Of a stretch of DNA of 64,000 bases, positions 12,663 through 27,300 are shown piece after piece (the stretch's first letter is position 1; the number at the start of each line of letters is the position of its first letter). Origin of the DNA: Ridgeia piscesae (taxonomy: Eukaryota > Annelida > Polychaeta > Sabellida > Siboglinidae). The position numbers were made by a program, and so were the translations under genes. The notes beneath the pieces were generated by a model. It had not been told where the DNA came from. It searched no databases and saw nothing but the letters and a program-made list of their open reading frames with translations. The DNA lies in the NCBI GenBank assembly GCA_025642075.2, contig JAODUO010000573.1:62001-126000 (forward strand), written 5' to 3'.

Positions 12663-15600
12663 GAATAACAAATAATATTTAAAATGCACTATAAGATTAC
12701 TAAAGGTAGTGACAGTAATAGCAAACATTACATAATACAAGTTATATGATACAAGGTCCAGTCCAACCCAGTGAACTGCAGCAATGGAAAAGTGACTAAA
12801 CTGTCTGTTCATAGTCCACATACCTGTTCATAACCCTGACAGTCCACATACCTGTTCATAACCCTGACAGTCCACATACCTGTTCATAACCCTGACAGTC
12901 CACATACCTGTTCATAACCATGACAGTCCACGTACCTGTTCATAACCCTGACAGTCCACATACCTGTTCATAACCATGACAGTCCACGTACCTGTTCATA
13001 ACCCTGACAGTCCACGTACCTGTTCATAACCCTGACAGTCCACGTACCTGTTCATAACCCTGACAGTCCACGTACCTGTTCATAACCCTGACAGTCCACA
13101 TACCTGTTCATAACCCTGACAGTCCACATACCTGTTCGTAACCCTGACAGTCCACGTACCTGTTCGTAACCCTGACAGTCCACATACCTGTTCCTAACCC
13201 TGACAGTCCACGTACCTGTTCATAACCCTGACAGTCCACGTACCTGTTCATAACCCTGACAGTCCACGTATGTTCTAACCCTGACAGTCCACGTACCTGT
13301 TCATAACCCTGACAGTCCACTACCTGTTCCTAACCCTGACAGTCCACGTACCTGTTCATAACCCTGACAGTCCACGTATCTGTTCATAACCCTGACAGTC
13401 CACGTACTGTTCTAACCCTGACAGTCCACGTACCTGTTCATAACCTGACATCCAACCTGTTCAATAACCCTACAGTCCACTACATGTTCGATAACCATGA
13501 TCGTCCACTAACTGTCTAACCTGACAGTCCACGACTGTTCTACCCGACAGTCAGTTCTGTTCTTAACCTGACAGTCCACGTCCGTCTTAACCCTCAGTCC
13601 ACGACTGTTCATAACCCTGGAGTCCAATCCTGTTCAACCTGAAGTCAGACTGTTCGTAACCTGACAGTCCAGACCTGCAAACCTGACCGTCCACGTCTGT
13701 CATACCACAGTCCACGACCTGTCATAACCACAGTCCACTACTGTTCATAACCTACAGTCCACGTCCTGTTATAACCGACAGTCCACATACTGTCATAACC
13801 CTGACAGTCCACACCTGTTCATAACCATGACAGTCAGACTGTTCATACCCATGACAGTCCACGACTTTTATTTAACTGACAGTCACGTACCTGTTCTAAT
13901 CCTGACATCCACGACCTGTTCAAAACTGACAGTCCACGTACTGTTCTAACCCTGATATCCACTATGTTCATAACCCTGACAGTCCACTACTGTATCATAA
14001 CCCTGACAGTCCATACTGTTATAACCCTGACAGTCACATACTGTTCTAACCCTACAGTCCACTACTGTTCATAAGTGACAGTCCACATAGTTCATAACCT
14101 GACAGTCCACATACCAGTTCATATGACAGTACACGTACCTGTTCAAACCAGTGACACTCAGTACTGTTCATAACCCTGACAGTCCACGTACTGTTCATAA
14201 CTGAATCCACATACCTGTTCATAACCATGACAGTCCACGTACCTGTTCTAACCCTGACAGTCCACGTACCTGTTCATAACCCTGACAGTCCACGTACCTG
14301 TTCATAACCCTGACAGTCCACGTACCTGTTCATAACCCTGACAGTCCACGTACCTGTTCATAACCCTGACAGTCCACGTACCTGTTCATAACCCCGACAG
14401 TCCACGTACCTGTTCATAACCCTGACAGTCCACGTACCTGTTCATAACCATGACAGTCCACGTACCTGTTCATAACCCTGACAGTCCACTACCTGTTCAT
14501 AACCCTGACAGTCCACGTACCTGTTCATAACCCTGACAGTCCACGTACCTGTTCATAACCCTGACAGTCCACGTACCTGTTCCTAACCCTGACAGTCCAC
14601 GTACCTGTTCATAACCCTGACAGTCCACATACCTGTTCATAACCCTGACAGTCCACATACCTGTTCATAACCCTGACAGTCCACATACCTGTTCATAACC
14701 ATGACAGTCCACGTACCTGTTCATAACCCTGACAGTCCACGTACCTGTTCATAACCCTGACAGTCCACATACCTGTTCATAACCCTGACAGTCCACATAC
14801 CTGTTCATAACCCTGACAGTCCACATACCTATTCATAACCCTGACAGTCCACATACCTGTTCATAACCATGACAGTCCACGTACCTGTTCATAACCCTGA
14901 CAGTCCACATACCTGTTCATAACCCTGACAGTCCACGTACCTGTTCATAACCCTGACAGTCCACGTACCTGTTCATAACCCTGACAGTCCACATACCTGT
15001 TCATAACCCTGACAGTCCACATACCTGTTCTAACCCTGACAGTCCACGTACCTGTTCATAACCCTGACAGTCCACATACCTGTTCTAACCCTGACAGTCC
15101 ACGTACCTGTTCATAACCCTGACAGTCCACATACCTGTTCATAACCCTGACAGTCCACGTACCTGTTCATAACCCTGACAGTCCACGTACCTGTTCATAA
15201 CCCTGACAGTCCACATACCTGTTCATAACCCTGACAGTCCACATACCTATTCATAACCCTGACAGTCCACGTACCTGTTCATAACCCTGACAGTCCACGT
15301 ACCTGTTCATAACCCTGACAGTCCACGTACCTGTTCATAACCCTGACAGTCCACATATCTGTTCATAACCCTGACAGTCCACATACCTATTCATAACCCT
15401 GACAGTACACGTACCTGTTCATAACCATGACAGTCCACGTACCTGTTCATAACCCTGACAGTCCACGTACCTGTTCATAACCCTGACAGTCCACATATCT
15501 GTTCATAACCCTGACAGTCCACATACCTATTCATAACCCTGACAGTACACGTACCTGTTCATAACCATGACAGTCCACGTACCTGTTCATAACCCTGACA

Positions 15601-18600
15601 GTCCACGTACCTGTTCATAACCCTGACAGTCCACGATATCTGTTCATAACCCTGACAGTCCACTACCTGTTCTAACCATGACAGTCCACGTACCTGTTCA
15701 TAACCCTGACAGTCCCGTACCTGTTCTTAACCCTGACAGTCCACGTACCTGTTCATAACCCTGACAGTCACGTACCTGTTCATAACCCTGACAGTCCACG
15801 TACCTGTTCATAACCCTGACAGTCCACGTACCTGTTCTAACCCTGACAGTCCACGTACCTGTTCATAACCATGACAGTCCACGTACCTGTTCTAACCCTG
15901 ACAGTCCACGTACCTGTTCTAACCCTGACAGTCCACGTACCTGTTCTAACCCTGACAGTCCACGTACCTGTTCGTAACCCTGACAGTCCACGTACCTGTT
16001 CTAACCCTGACAGTCCACGTACCTGTTCTAACCCTGACAGTCCACGTACCTGTTCATAACCCTGACAGTCCACATACCTGTTCTAACCCTGACAGTCCAC
16101 GTACCTGTTCATAACCCTGACAGTCCACGTACCTGTTCATAACCCTGACAGTCCACATACCTGTTCTAACCCTGACAGTCCACGTACCTGTTCTAACCCT
16201 GACAGTCCACGTACCTGTTCTAACCCTGACAGTAGTACCTGTTCATAACCCTGACAGTCCACGTACCTGTTCATAACCCTGACAGTCCACGTACCTGTTC
16301 ATAACCCTGACAGTCCACGTACCTGTTCATAACCCTGACAGTCCACGTACCTGTTCATAACCCTGACAGTCCACGTACCTGTTCATAACCCTGACAGTCC
16401 ACGTACCTGTTCATAACCCTGACAGTCCACGTACCTGTTCGTAACCCTGACAGTCCACGTACCTGTTCGTAACCCTGACAGTCCACGTACCTGTTCGTAA
16501 CCCTGACAGTCCACGTACCTGTTCGTAACCCTGACAGTCCACGTACCTGTTCATAACCCTGACAGTCCACGTACCTGTTCATAACCCTGACAGTCCACGA
16601 TACCTGTTCATAACCCTGACAGTCCACATACCTGTTCATAACCCTGACAGTCCACGTACCTGTTCATAACCCTGACAGTCCACGTACCTGTTCATAACCT
16701 GACAGTCCACTACCTGTTCATAACCCTGACAGTCCACATACCTGTTCTAACCCTGACAGTCAACGTACCTGTTCATAACCCTGACAGTCCACGTACCTGT
16801 TCATAACCCTGACAGTCCACGTACCTGTTCATAACCCTGACAGTCCACGTACCTGTTCATAACCCTGACAGTCCACGTACCTGTTCATAACCCTGACAGT
16901 CCACATACCTGTTCTAACCCTGACAGTCCACGTACCTGTTCAGTAACCCTGACAGTCCACGTACTGTTCGTAACCCTGACAGTCCACATACCTGTTCGTA
17001 ACCCTGACAGTCCACGTACCTGTTCATAACCCTGACAGTCCACGTACCTGTTCATAACCCTGACAGTCCACGTACCTGTTCGTAACCCTGACAGTCCACG
17101 TACTGTTCATAACCCTGACAGTCCACATACCTGTTCATAACCCTGGTAGTCCTCATCGTCTCCCTCCACGTCCACAAAGTCATCGTCCCGCGACATATTC
17201 TGAAACAATGTCAATTCCATTTAACCCTTTAAACACCACATCGGTTTATGAAACGTGTTCCGCACTGAATGCATAAAACCATACAAATGTTGAATGTTAT
17301 GTTTTTTTGGTCTAAATGTGTGCATCATTACAGTGGATGATGTCAGTTTGTGTTGATGATGTCACATGACCTGTAGTACCATGTTACTCACCCTCATGCC
17401 GGCGAGGGCGTTCTCTTCCTCACCCTCGTTCATCTCTTGACGCAGCCCGAAGGAGTCGTTTGACATTTCTGCCGTTGTCACATTTTCCTTCATTACTCCC
17501 AGACTGTCAACACTCTCCATGTCAGCACCTACAACATGTGACACTTGCGTCATACTGTCAACACTCTCCATGTCAGCACCTACAACATGTGACACTTGCG
17601 TCATACTGTCAACACTCTCCATGTCAGCACCTACAACATGTGACACTTGCGTCATACTGTCAACACTCTCCATGTCAGCACCTACATGTGACACTTGCGT
17701 CATACTGTCAACACTCTCCATGTCAGCACCTACAACATGTGACACTTGCGTCATACTGTCAACACTCTCCATGTCAGCACCTACAACATGTGACACTTGC
17801 GTCATACTGTCAACACCCTCCCCCCAGCACCTAACCCCTGTGACACTTGTGTCATACTGTCAACACTCTCCATGTCAGCACCTACAACATGTGACACTTG
17901 CGTCATACTGTCAACACTCTCCATGTCAGCACCTACAACATGTGACACTTGCGTCATACTGTCAACACTCTCCATGTCAGCACCTACAACATGTGACACT
18001 TGCGTCATACTGTCAACACTCTCCATGTCAGCACCTACAACATGTGACACTTGCGTCATACTGTCAACACTCTCCATGTCAGCACCTACAACATGTGACA
18101 CTTGTGTCATACTGTCAACACTTTCCATGTCAGCACCTACAACATGTGACACTTGTGTCATACTGTCGACACTCTCCATGTCAGCACCTACATGTGACAC
18201 TTGTGTCATACTGTCGACACTCTCCATGTCAGCACCTACAACATGTGACACTTGCGTCATACTGTCAACACTCTCCATGTCAGCACCTACAACATGTGAC
18301 ACTTGCGTCATACTGTCGACACTCTCCATGTCAGCACCTCGTGACACTTGCGCACGTCTGTCACACTCTTCATTCAGCACCCAAGATGTGACACTTGCTC
18401 ACTACTGTCAACACTCTCCATGTCAGCACCTACAACATGTGACACTTGGTCATACTGTCAACACTCTCCATGTCAGCACCTACAACATGTGACACTTGCG
18501 TCATCACCCCGTCAACACAATACTTCCATCGACAATCAGCACCTACAACATGTGACACTTGCGTCATACTGTCAACACTCTCCATGTCAGCACCTACAAC

Positions 18601-21239
18601 ATGTGACACTTGCGTCATACTGTCAACACTCTCCATGTCAGCACCTACAACATGTGACACTTGCTCATACTGTCAACACTCTCCATGTCAGCACCTACAA
18701 CATGTGACACTTGCGTCATACTGTCAACACTCTCCATGTCAGCACCTACAAGCATGTAGACTACTTGCTGTCATACTGTCAACACTCTCCATGTCAGCAC
18801 CTACAACATGTGACACTTGTGTCATACTGTCAACACTCTCCATGTCAGCACCTACAACATGTGACACTTGCGTCATACTGTCAACACTCTCCATGTCAGC
18901 ACCTACAACATGTGACACTTGCGTCATACTGTCAACACTCTCCATGTCAGCACCTACAACATGTGACACTTGCGTCATACTGTCATTGACACTCTGCCCT
19001 GTCAGCACCTACAACATGTGACACTTGCGTCATACTGTCAACACTCTCCATGTCAGCACCTACAACATGTGACAACTGCGTCATACGGTCAACATTCTAT
19101 ATGTCAGCATCTATGATATGTGACACTTTTCCATGTCAGCACCTACAACATGTGACACATGCTATCGACACTCCCCATGTCAACATCTACACATGTCATA
19201 CTGTCGATACATACAACCTTGGGTCATTGACCCCACAATGTCATGTGACCTACCGTCAGCGTTTCCAGTGAATGACGTCCCTGTGATGACACTGTCAGTC
19301 TCTGCAGCATCAAGTGCTGCCTCCTCTGTCGCCCTGATGGAGTCTTCCAACTGTGCCACGTTCTCCTCCTGCTGTCAACGACAACACAAACCTGTCACTT
19401 CATCAAGTCTTGAATGGCTTTTACAAGCACTGAATTTGTACTGTGACGTCAATATTGTCATTGTAAATATAACGATGCCATCTACAGGTGAATCTATGCA
19501 GACATTTCGGATACCTTTACGTCATTACACTTTGTATTTGAATGTACCGTAACCGTGAAGACTTTTTACGGGGGTGTTCAGAGGGTATTATTTCCGGTGA
19601 CACCCTGTGAATGTGAATCAGTGTTTTCGAGCACCATTTACCACAGTGAATCTATAAATCTATACAAACTTAACACTTTTGCAAGTCCAAGCAATATGTG
19701 CAAATAAGGGGCAAATGGGGTCATGTAGAAAAATGCAAAGCATGAGAGGCCACCTAGCAGCACAGTCGTACAAGACACTCGGAGAAAACTGGGATCAGTG
19801 CACCTACAGATCTACACCAAGTGTTTCAAGTATTTATATCACTCCACACAAACCCCAGCACTGTGAATAATTAACATAACACATACTATTAAAAACACTA
19901 CATTATAGTAAATAAAATAATTAATCACACAAACAATCAACGATTCTGAAATGTTAATACACTACTCTCTGCCTTGAACTGGTAATCAATTATTAATATA
20001 GATTTAACAAGATTTAACAAGATTGCCACCTAGAGATTCAACTCTAGATGGCAGGTGGACCAGGAAGCCATTTGGCTTATCGAGAGTCCAACTTATCTAT
20101 CTAAATGTACCCCGCCCTTCTTAGGTATATGTCGATTTTATTTTTTAAATATATTAACACTACTAGCACCTACACAATCAGCTGATAATCTGTTCCATTC
20201 GTTTACTGTTCTTTGTGAAAATGAAAATTTCTAATATCTAGTCTACACTGCTTCTTTGCTAATGTAACTCCATGTCCTCTAGTCCTTCTCTCTTCCTTGA
20301 CAGTGAAAAAAATATTTCTGTCAATATTTTCATACCCATTCAATATTTTAAACACCTCAATCTGATCTCTCAATCTTCTGGTTTCTAGTGTTGTTAAAAA
20401 TATAAAGACGACTTACTTCGCCGAGAGCCTGCTTGCATACTTCCACCATCTTCTCCGCGGTGTGTGTGAACTGGCTGTCCTTGCCGTTATATGCATAACT
20501 GTTTTTGAAGATGAGTTCAACATCTTCCAGGAAGGCCTCCCGAGTCTTATACATCTGGGCATTGATGTTCTGCACAAGAAAGTCTTGTCACTTTGTAACT
20601 GCTAAACTTCAATGTTTGTTTTGTTCCTTGCTAATGTAAACAATGTAAGATACATATTAGAGTTTCTCGCAAACATTGAGATAGCATTAACTGTTAGGGT
20701 AGATTATTTTTAAGTAATAAGAGAAGCATTATAGATGATGTTTAAATAATGTCAGTAACTATAAGTAATATCACTAACCTTAAGTAATGTGGTGAGGTCC
20801 ATTGGCTTCTTAATGACGTCATAGTAATCTTTGACAAATTTCTTGTTGACAGGTTGATGGAAGATGTTACCCTGGAACATAATAGTACATTTCTGTTATG
20901 TAAGCCCTACTCATTAAACAGCAACAGATAGCCAGATATACTCTTTATTTTTAATATGATGTAAAATATTGCACAAAACAGCAGTACAGCGATATAGATA
21001 CATAATACAATGGTAATTGTAATGTCATTTATGATATTACAGACTGTACTCCTTTTACAAATGTGATCACAGTAATTTTTTCAGTATAAAAATGCTTACG
21101 GTAATGTTTAAAATTAAAGTTGTATAATAAATAATGCAGGAGACTCCTGTCAAGACAAAAGTCACTTTACATAATTTAAAACAATCGCAGAAAAAACTTG
21201 CATATTGAACATGCATGCACATGTACACACACACACCCT

Positions 21240-21277
<38 letters not shown>

Positions 21278-21289
21278 CCCCACACACAC

Positions 21290-21323
<34 letters not shown>

Positions 21324-24300
21324 ACGAGCGAGTGAACATGTACACACGCACGCATCCATGCACACATGCATGCACGCACGCACATACACACGCACGCACA
21401 CACAGTATCTCAGATATATTCAAACATATATTACCAGTACACTTTCTATTATATGATCACGATCATTTAGTGACTCTGATGTTGTAGGTTTTCTAGAATT
21501 TGTCAACCAATCAGTGAACTGACAACAGCTGACTTCCACTACCTCGGCCCTCACACAAACACTGACTTCCACTACTCCGGCCCTCACACAAACACTGACT
21601 TCCACTACTCCGGCCCTCACACAAACACTGACTTCCACTACCCGGCCCTCACACAAACACTGACTTCCACTACTCCGGCCCTCACACAAACACTGACTTC
21701 CACTACTCCGGCCCTCACACAAACACTGACTTCCACTACTCCGGCCCTCACACAAACACTGACTTCCACTACTCCGGCCCTCACACAAACACTGACTTCC
21801 ACTACTCCGGCCCTCACACAAACACTGACTTCCACTACTCCGGCCCTCACACAAACACTGACTTCCACTACTCCGGCCCTCACACAAACACTGACTTCCA
21901 CTACTCGGCCCTCACACAAACACTGACTTCCACTACTCCGGCCCTCACACAAACACTGACTTCCACTACTCCGGCCCTCACACAAACACTGACTTCCACT
22001 ACTCCGGCCCTCACACAAACACTGACTTCCACTACTCTGGCCCTCACACAAACACTGACTTCCACTACTCCGGCCCTCACACAAACACTGACTTCCACTA
22101 CTCCGGCCCTCACACAAACACTGACTTCCACTACTCCGGCCCTCACACAAACACTGACTTCCACTACTCGGCCCTCACACAAACACTGACTTCCACTACT
22201 CCGGCCCTCACACAAACACTGACTTCCACTACTCCGGCCCTCACACAAACACTGACTTCCACTACTCTGGCCCTCACACAAACACTGACTTCCACTACTC
22301 CGGCCCTCACACAAACACTGCTTCCACTCCCTCACAAACATGACTTCCACTACTCGGCCCTCACACAAACACTGACTTCCACTACTCGGCCCTCACACAA
22401 ACACTGACTTCCACTACTCCGGCCCTCACACAAACACTGACTTCCACTACCCGGCCCTCACACAAACACTGACTTCCACTACTCCGGCCCTCACACAAAC
22501 ACTGACTTCCACTACTCCGGCCCTCACACAAACACTGACTTCCACTACCCAGGCCCTCACACAAACACTGACTTCCACTACTCCGGCCCTCACACAAACA
22601 CTGACTTCCACTACTCCGGCCCTCACACAAACATTGACTTCCACTACTCCGGCCCTCACACAAACACTGACTTCCACTACTCCGGCCCTCACACAAACAC
22701 TGACTTCCACTACTCCGGCCCTCACACAAACACTGACTTCCACTACTCCGGCCCTCACACAAACACTGACTTCCACTACTCCGGCCCTCACACAAACACT
22801 GACTTCCACTACTCGGCCCTCACACAAACACTGACTTCCACTACTCCGGCCCTCACACAAACACTGACTTCCACTACCCAGCCCTCACACAAACACTGAC
22901 TTCCACTACTCCGGCCCTCACACAAACACTGACTTCCACTACTCCGGCCCTCACACAAACACTGACTTCCACTACCTCGGCCCTCACACAAACACTGACT
23001 TCCACTACTCCGGCCCTCACACAAACACTGACTTCCACTACCCGGCCCTCACACAAACACTGACTTCCACTACTCCGGCCCTCACACAAACACTGACTTC
23101 CACTACTCCGGCCCTCACACAAACACTGACTTCCACTACCCCGGCCCTCACACAAACACTGACTTCCACTACTCCGGCCCTCACACAAACACTGACTTCC
23201 ACTACTCCGGCCCTCACACAAACACTGACTTCCACTACCCGGCCCTCACACAAACACTGACTTCCACTACTCCGGCCCTCACACAAACACTGACTTCCAC
23301 TACCCGGCCCTCACACAAACACTGACTTCCACTACCCGGCCCTCACACAAACACTGACTTCCACTACTCCGGCCCTCACACAAACACTGACTTCCACTAC
23401 CCGGCCCTCACACAAACACTGACTTCCACTACTCCGGCCCTCACACAAACACTGACTTCCACTACTCCGGCCCTCACACAAACACTGACTTCCACTACTC
23501 CGGCCCTCACACAAACACTGACTTCCACTACTCTGGCCCTCACACAAACACTGACTTCCACTACTCCGGCCCTCACACAAACACTGAGTTCCACTACTCT
23601 GGCCCTCACACAAACACTGACTTCCACTACTCCGGCCCTCACACAAACACTGACTTCCACTACTCTGGCCCTCACACAAACACTGACTTCCACTACTCCG
23701 GCCCTCACACAAACACTGACTTCCACTACTCGGCCCTCACACAAACACTGACTTCCACTACTCCGGCCCTCACACAAACACTGACTTCCACTACTCCGGC
23801 CCTCACACAAACACTGACTTCCACTACTCCGGCCCTCACACAAACACTGACTTCCACTACTCCGGCCCTCACACAAACACTGACTTCCACTACTCCGGCC
23901 CTCACACAAACACTGACTTCCACTACTCGGCCCTCACACAAACACTGACTTCCACTACTCCGGCCCTCACACAAACACTGACTTCCACTACTCCGGCCCT
24001 CACACAAACACTGACTTCCACTACTCCGGCCCTCACACAAACACTGACTTCCACTACTCCGGCCCTCACACAAACACTGACTTCCACTACTCCGGCCCTC
24101 ACACAAACACTGACTTCCACTACTCCGGCCCTCACACAAACACTGACTTCCACTACTCCGGCCCTCACACAAACACTGACTTCCACTACTCCGGCCCTCA
24201 CACAAACACTGACTTCCACTACTCCGGCCCTCACACAAACACTGACTTCCACTACTCCGGCCCTCACAAAACTGACTTCCACTACCCGGCCCTCACACAA

Positions 24301-27300
24301 ACACTGACTTCCACTACTCCGGCCCTCACACAAACACTGACTTCCACTACTCCGGCCCTCACACAAACACTGACTTCCACTACTCCGGCCCTCACACAAA
24401 CACTGACTTCCACTACCCCGGCCCTCACACAAACACTGACTTCCACTACTCCGGCCTCACACAAACACTGACTTCCACTACTCCGGCCCTCACACAAACA
24501 CTGACTTCCACTACTCCGGCCCTCAACACAAACGCTAGACTTGACCAACACTCGCACTCTCACACAATACTGGCACTGAGTGTCCACTACTGACACGGCC
24601 CTCACCAACACTGATTCAGCACTACATACTGGTCCTCATGAACGACTGACTTCCACACTCCGGCCTCCACACAAGACACTGACATGTAGCCTACTTGACA
24701 CGAGTCTGCTCACACAAGACATTGACAATGTAAGCCACTGACTACGGTCTGTCTCACAGTAAAGCGACGTATGTCTCCACTTGGCCTTCTCCAGACGCAT
24801 GAATTTCTCTTCTTTCTGTTGTCATAGCAATGCATACAATGAATATAGATTTGTATGCGTAAACATTAAACACCAGGTAAATACATTTGTTTAATGAAAA
24901 CCAAAATTATAGAATGGTGCTTATGAATAGGCATAAAACAAGTGATTCTGTCCAAAACATGCAGGTGCGTGACCATATCATTGTCAATAATTATACTCAC
25001 AAACAGATGCTTATACAGGTGTGAAGTAACTGTTCAACCTACCTCAGCTATCCTCTGTAGACAAAGATCCATCATCCTCTGTCCCGCAGCCGTCAAGACA
25101 TTCTTAGGACCTACACAAGACCACCAACTGTCATCACACAGTAGATGCCACAGCAGAATATCACCTTGTGTTTTTGTATAATGGTTTATAATTTAAAGAG
25201 GTATTTCTGCCAGATTACCTTTATTGAAGGATCAAGCATGTCAACATTATCATATCAGTTTGCAATGTTGATGCTCACTTTCTAAAAACAATCTATGACT
25301 GCATTTAAAAAAAGGATTTCTTTTGTAGTAACTATACTATCCAAATGAGGTATTTAATGGTGTATTGTTAAGGTAACTTATATGTGTTATAACAGATCAT
25401 GGTTATGCTACACAACATAATTATGACATAAGAGCACTCCATTTAACACTAACATTGAACATGTTATATTATGTTCAAGTGATCAGTGACCACTGAGTAA
25501 GAAGTCCACAGGCCAACAGGCCACCCACCGTTGTAGAGCTCACTGTTCTTCATGATCTGGTTGACGTCGACTAAGAAGGACTCACGTGACTGATACTTCC
25601 TGTTTCTGATGTTCTACAAGAAACACAACGCAGACAAAACTGTCAGTTGTTAAACAAACTCAAAAAGTCTGTTCTTCTGAAGCATAGGATCCAGTCTTAG
25701 AACTTCTCTACCCTCAGAATGCTCTACCCTCTAGTCTCTACCCTCTAGTCTCTATCCTCTACCTAATGCAAACATCCACCACTGTCTATGGCCAGGTACT
25801 CATTCATACAGCTGAAAGAACTGGAGCAGTGTACAGTAAACAAACTTTGCCGAGCTTTGAATGACTGCAAGTGAGTTTGGACCAAGGATATCTATAGTTT
25901 AATTGCTGTGCCACCATGATCAACAAATAATTTAAACTGGTGCCAACATGATCCACAAGTTTAAACTGGTGCCACCATGATCCACAAGTTTAAACTGGGT
26001 TAAGATATTTTTCCAGGGTGTTTATCTTCTGTGATAGTATCATGATACTACCATGATAGTATCGTGATAGTATTGTGATAGTATTGTGATAGTAACAAAG
26101 CAATAGTGATCCAGCTATCACACTACTACTGCATTAGTAAAACTACTACCAGTCATCACCAATTTGTGGTACCCTAGGCCTATTGTTGATATACGTAATT
26201 TTGTGAATTAATGAGTGACACTTCTACTACAGTTGACAACTACTGATGTTAGATCAACGAACAAGTAACATTACATAACATACTGTTGCATCAAAAAGTA
26301 GCCATGTGGATTTGTTTTGGTGTTTAATGTGATAATCAACTGTTCATTGCACCAAACACTACATCGTGATGCAGTGACAGTCAGGTAGATGTCACTCCAG
26401 TGACCCAGTGACCCAGTGACCCAGTGACTCAGTGACCCAGTGACTCACCTCTCTCACTGTCTGCAGGTCCATGGGCTGCTTCACTATCTTGTAGTAGTCT
26501 GGCACAAGTTTAGGGTTGACAGGCATGAGGAATGGATGGATCTGTAACACACAAGTACTTGTAGATCAGTCTTGTAGTCGTCATGGGGAATGGGTGGAGA
26601 GGGAGATGGAGAGAGAGAGGAAAGAGAGAGAGAGAGATGGGGGAGATATAGAGCATGAGACAGAGGGGGTGAGATAGAGAGCATGAGAGAGAGGGGGTGA
26701 GATAGAGAGCATGAGAGGAGGGAGATAGAAAGCATGAGAGGAGGGAGATAGAAAGCATGAGAGAGGGGGGAGATAGAGAGCATGGGAGAGGGGGGAGATA
26801 GAGAGCATGAGAGAGGGGGGGTAGAAAGCAGAGAGGGGGAGATAGAAAGCGTGAGAGGGGGAGATAGAAAGCATGAGAGAGGGGGGAGAGAGAGCATGAG
26901 GGGGGAGATAGAGATAGCAAGAGTGAAGTAGGAGTGAGTAAGGGAGGGGGACAAGGTGAAAGAGAGGGTGAAGAGGGTGAGTGAGAGACACAGACATGTA
27001 CACATTCACATCAGACATGCATGACTGCACAGAAATAAACAATGCACAGAAATAAACAATGCACAGAAATAAACAATGCACAGAAATAAACAATGCACAC
27101 ATTAATGTGCTCTCTCTGTTACTGACAAATACATACATTAGGAATCTCCCGTAGTTCATTGAGTAGATTCTCGAAGATGCTGGACATTGACACAACAGGA
27201 TCGGTGCGCCTCCGATTGGACGACTTGTGTGGCTTCTGAAATCACGAGTTATTCCACATAAAAACACCAATGTGAAAATACTGCCATGTCACAAATAAAT

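Noticed and set aside
12813..17144. CRISPR-like array of regular repeats
   Set aside because: Units are contiguous with no unique spacers, the host is an animal, and the unit equals an exon-intron junction.
21420..24611. Many 70-170-codon open frames with [11 protein letters not shown] or [11 protein letters not shown] repeats
   Set aside because: They are readings of the intronic 33-bp minisatellite with no start context or exon structure.
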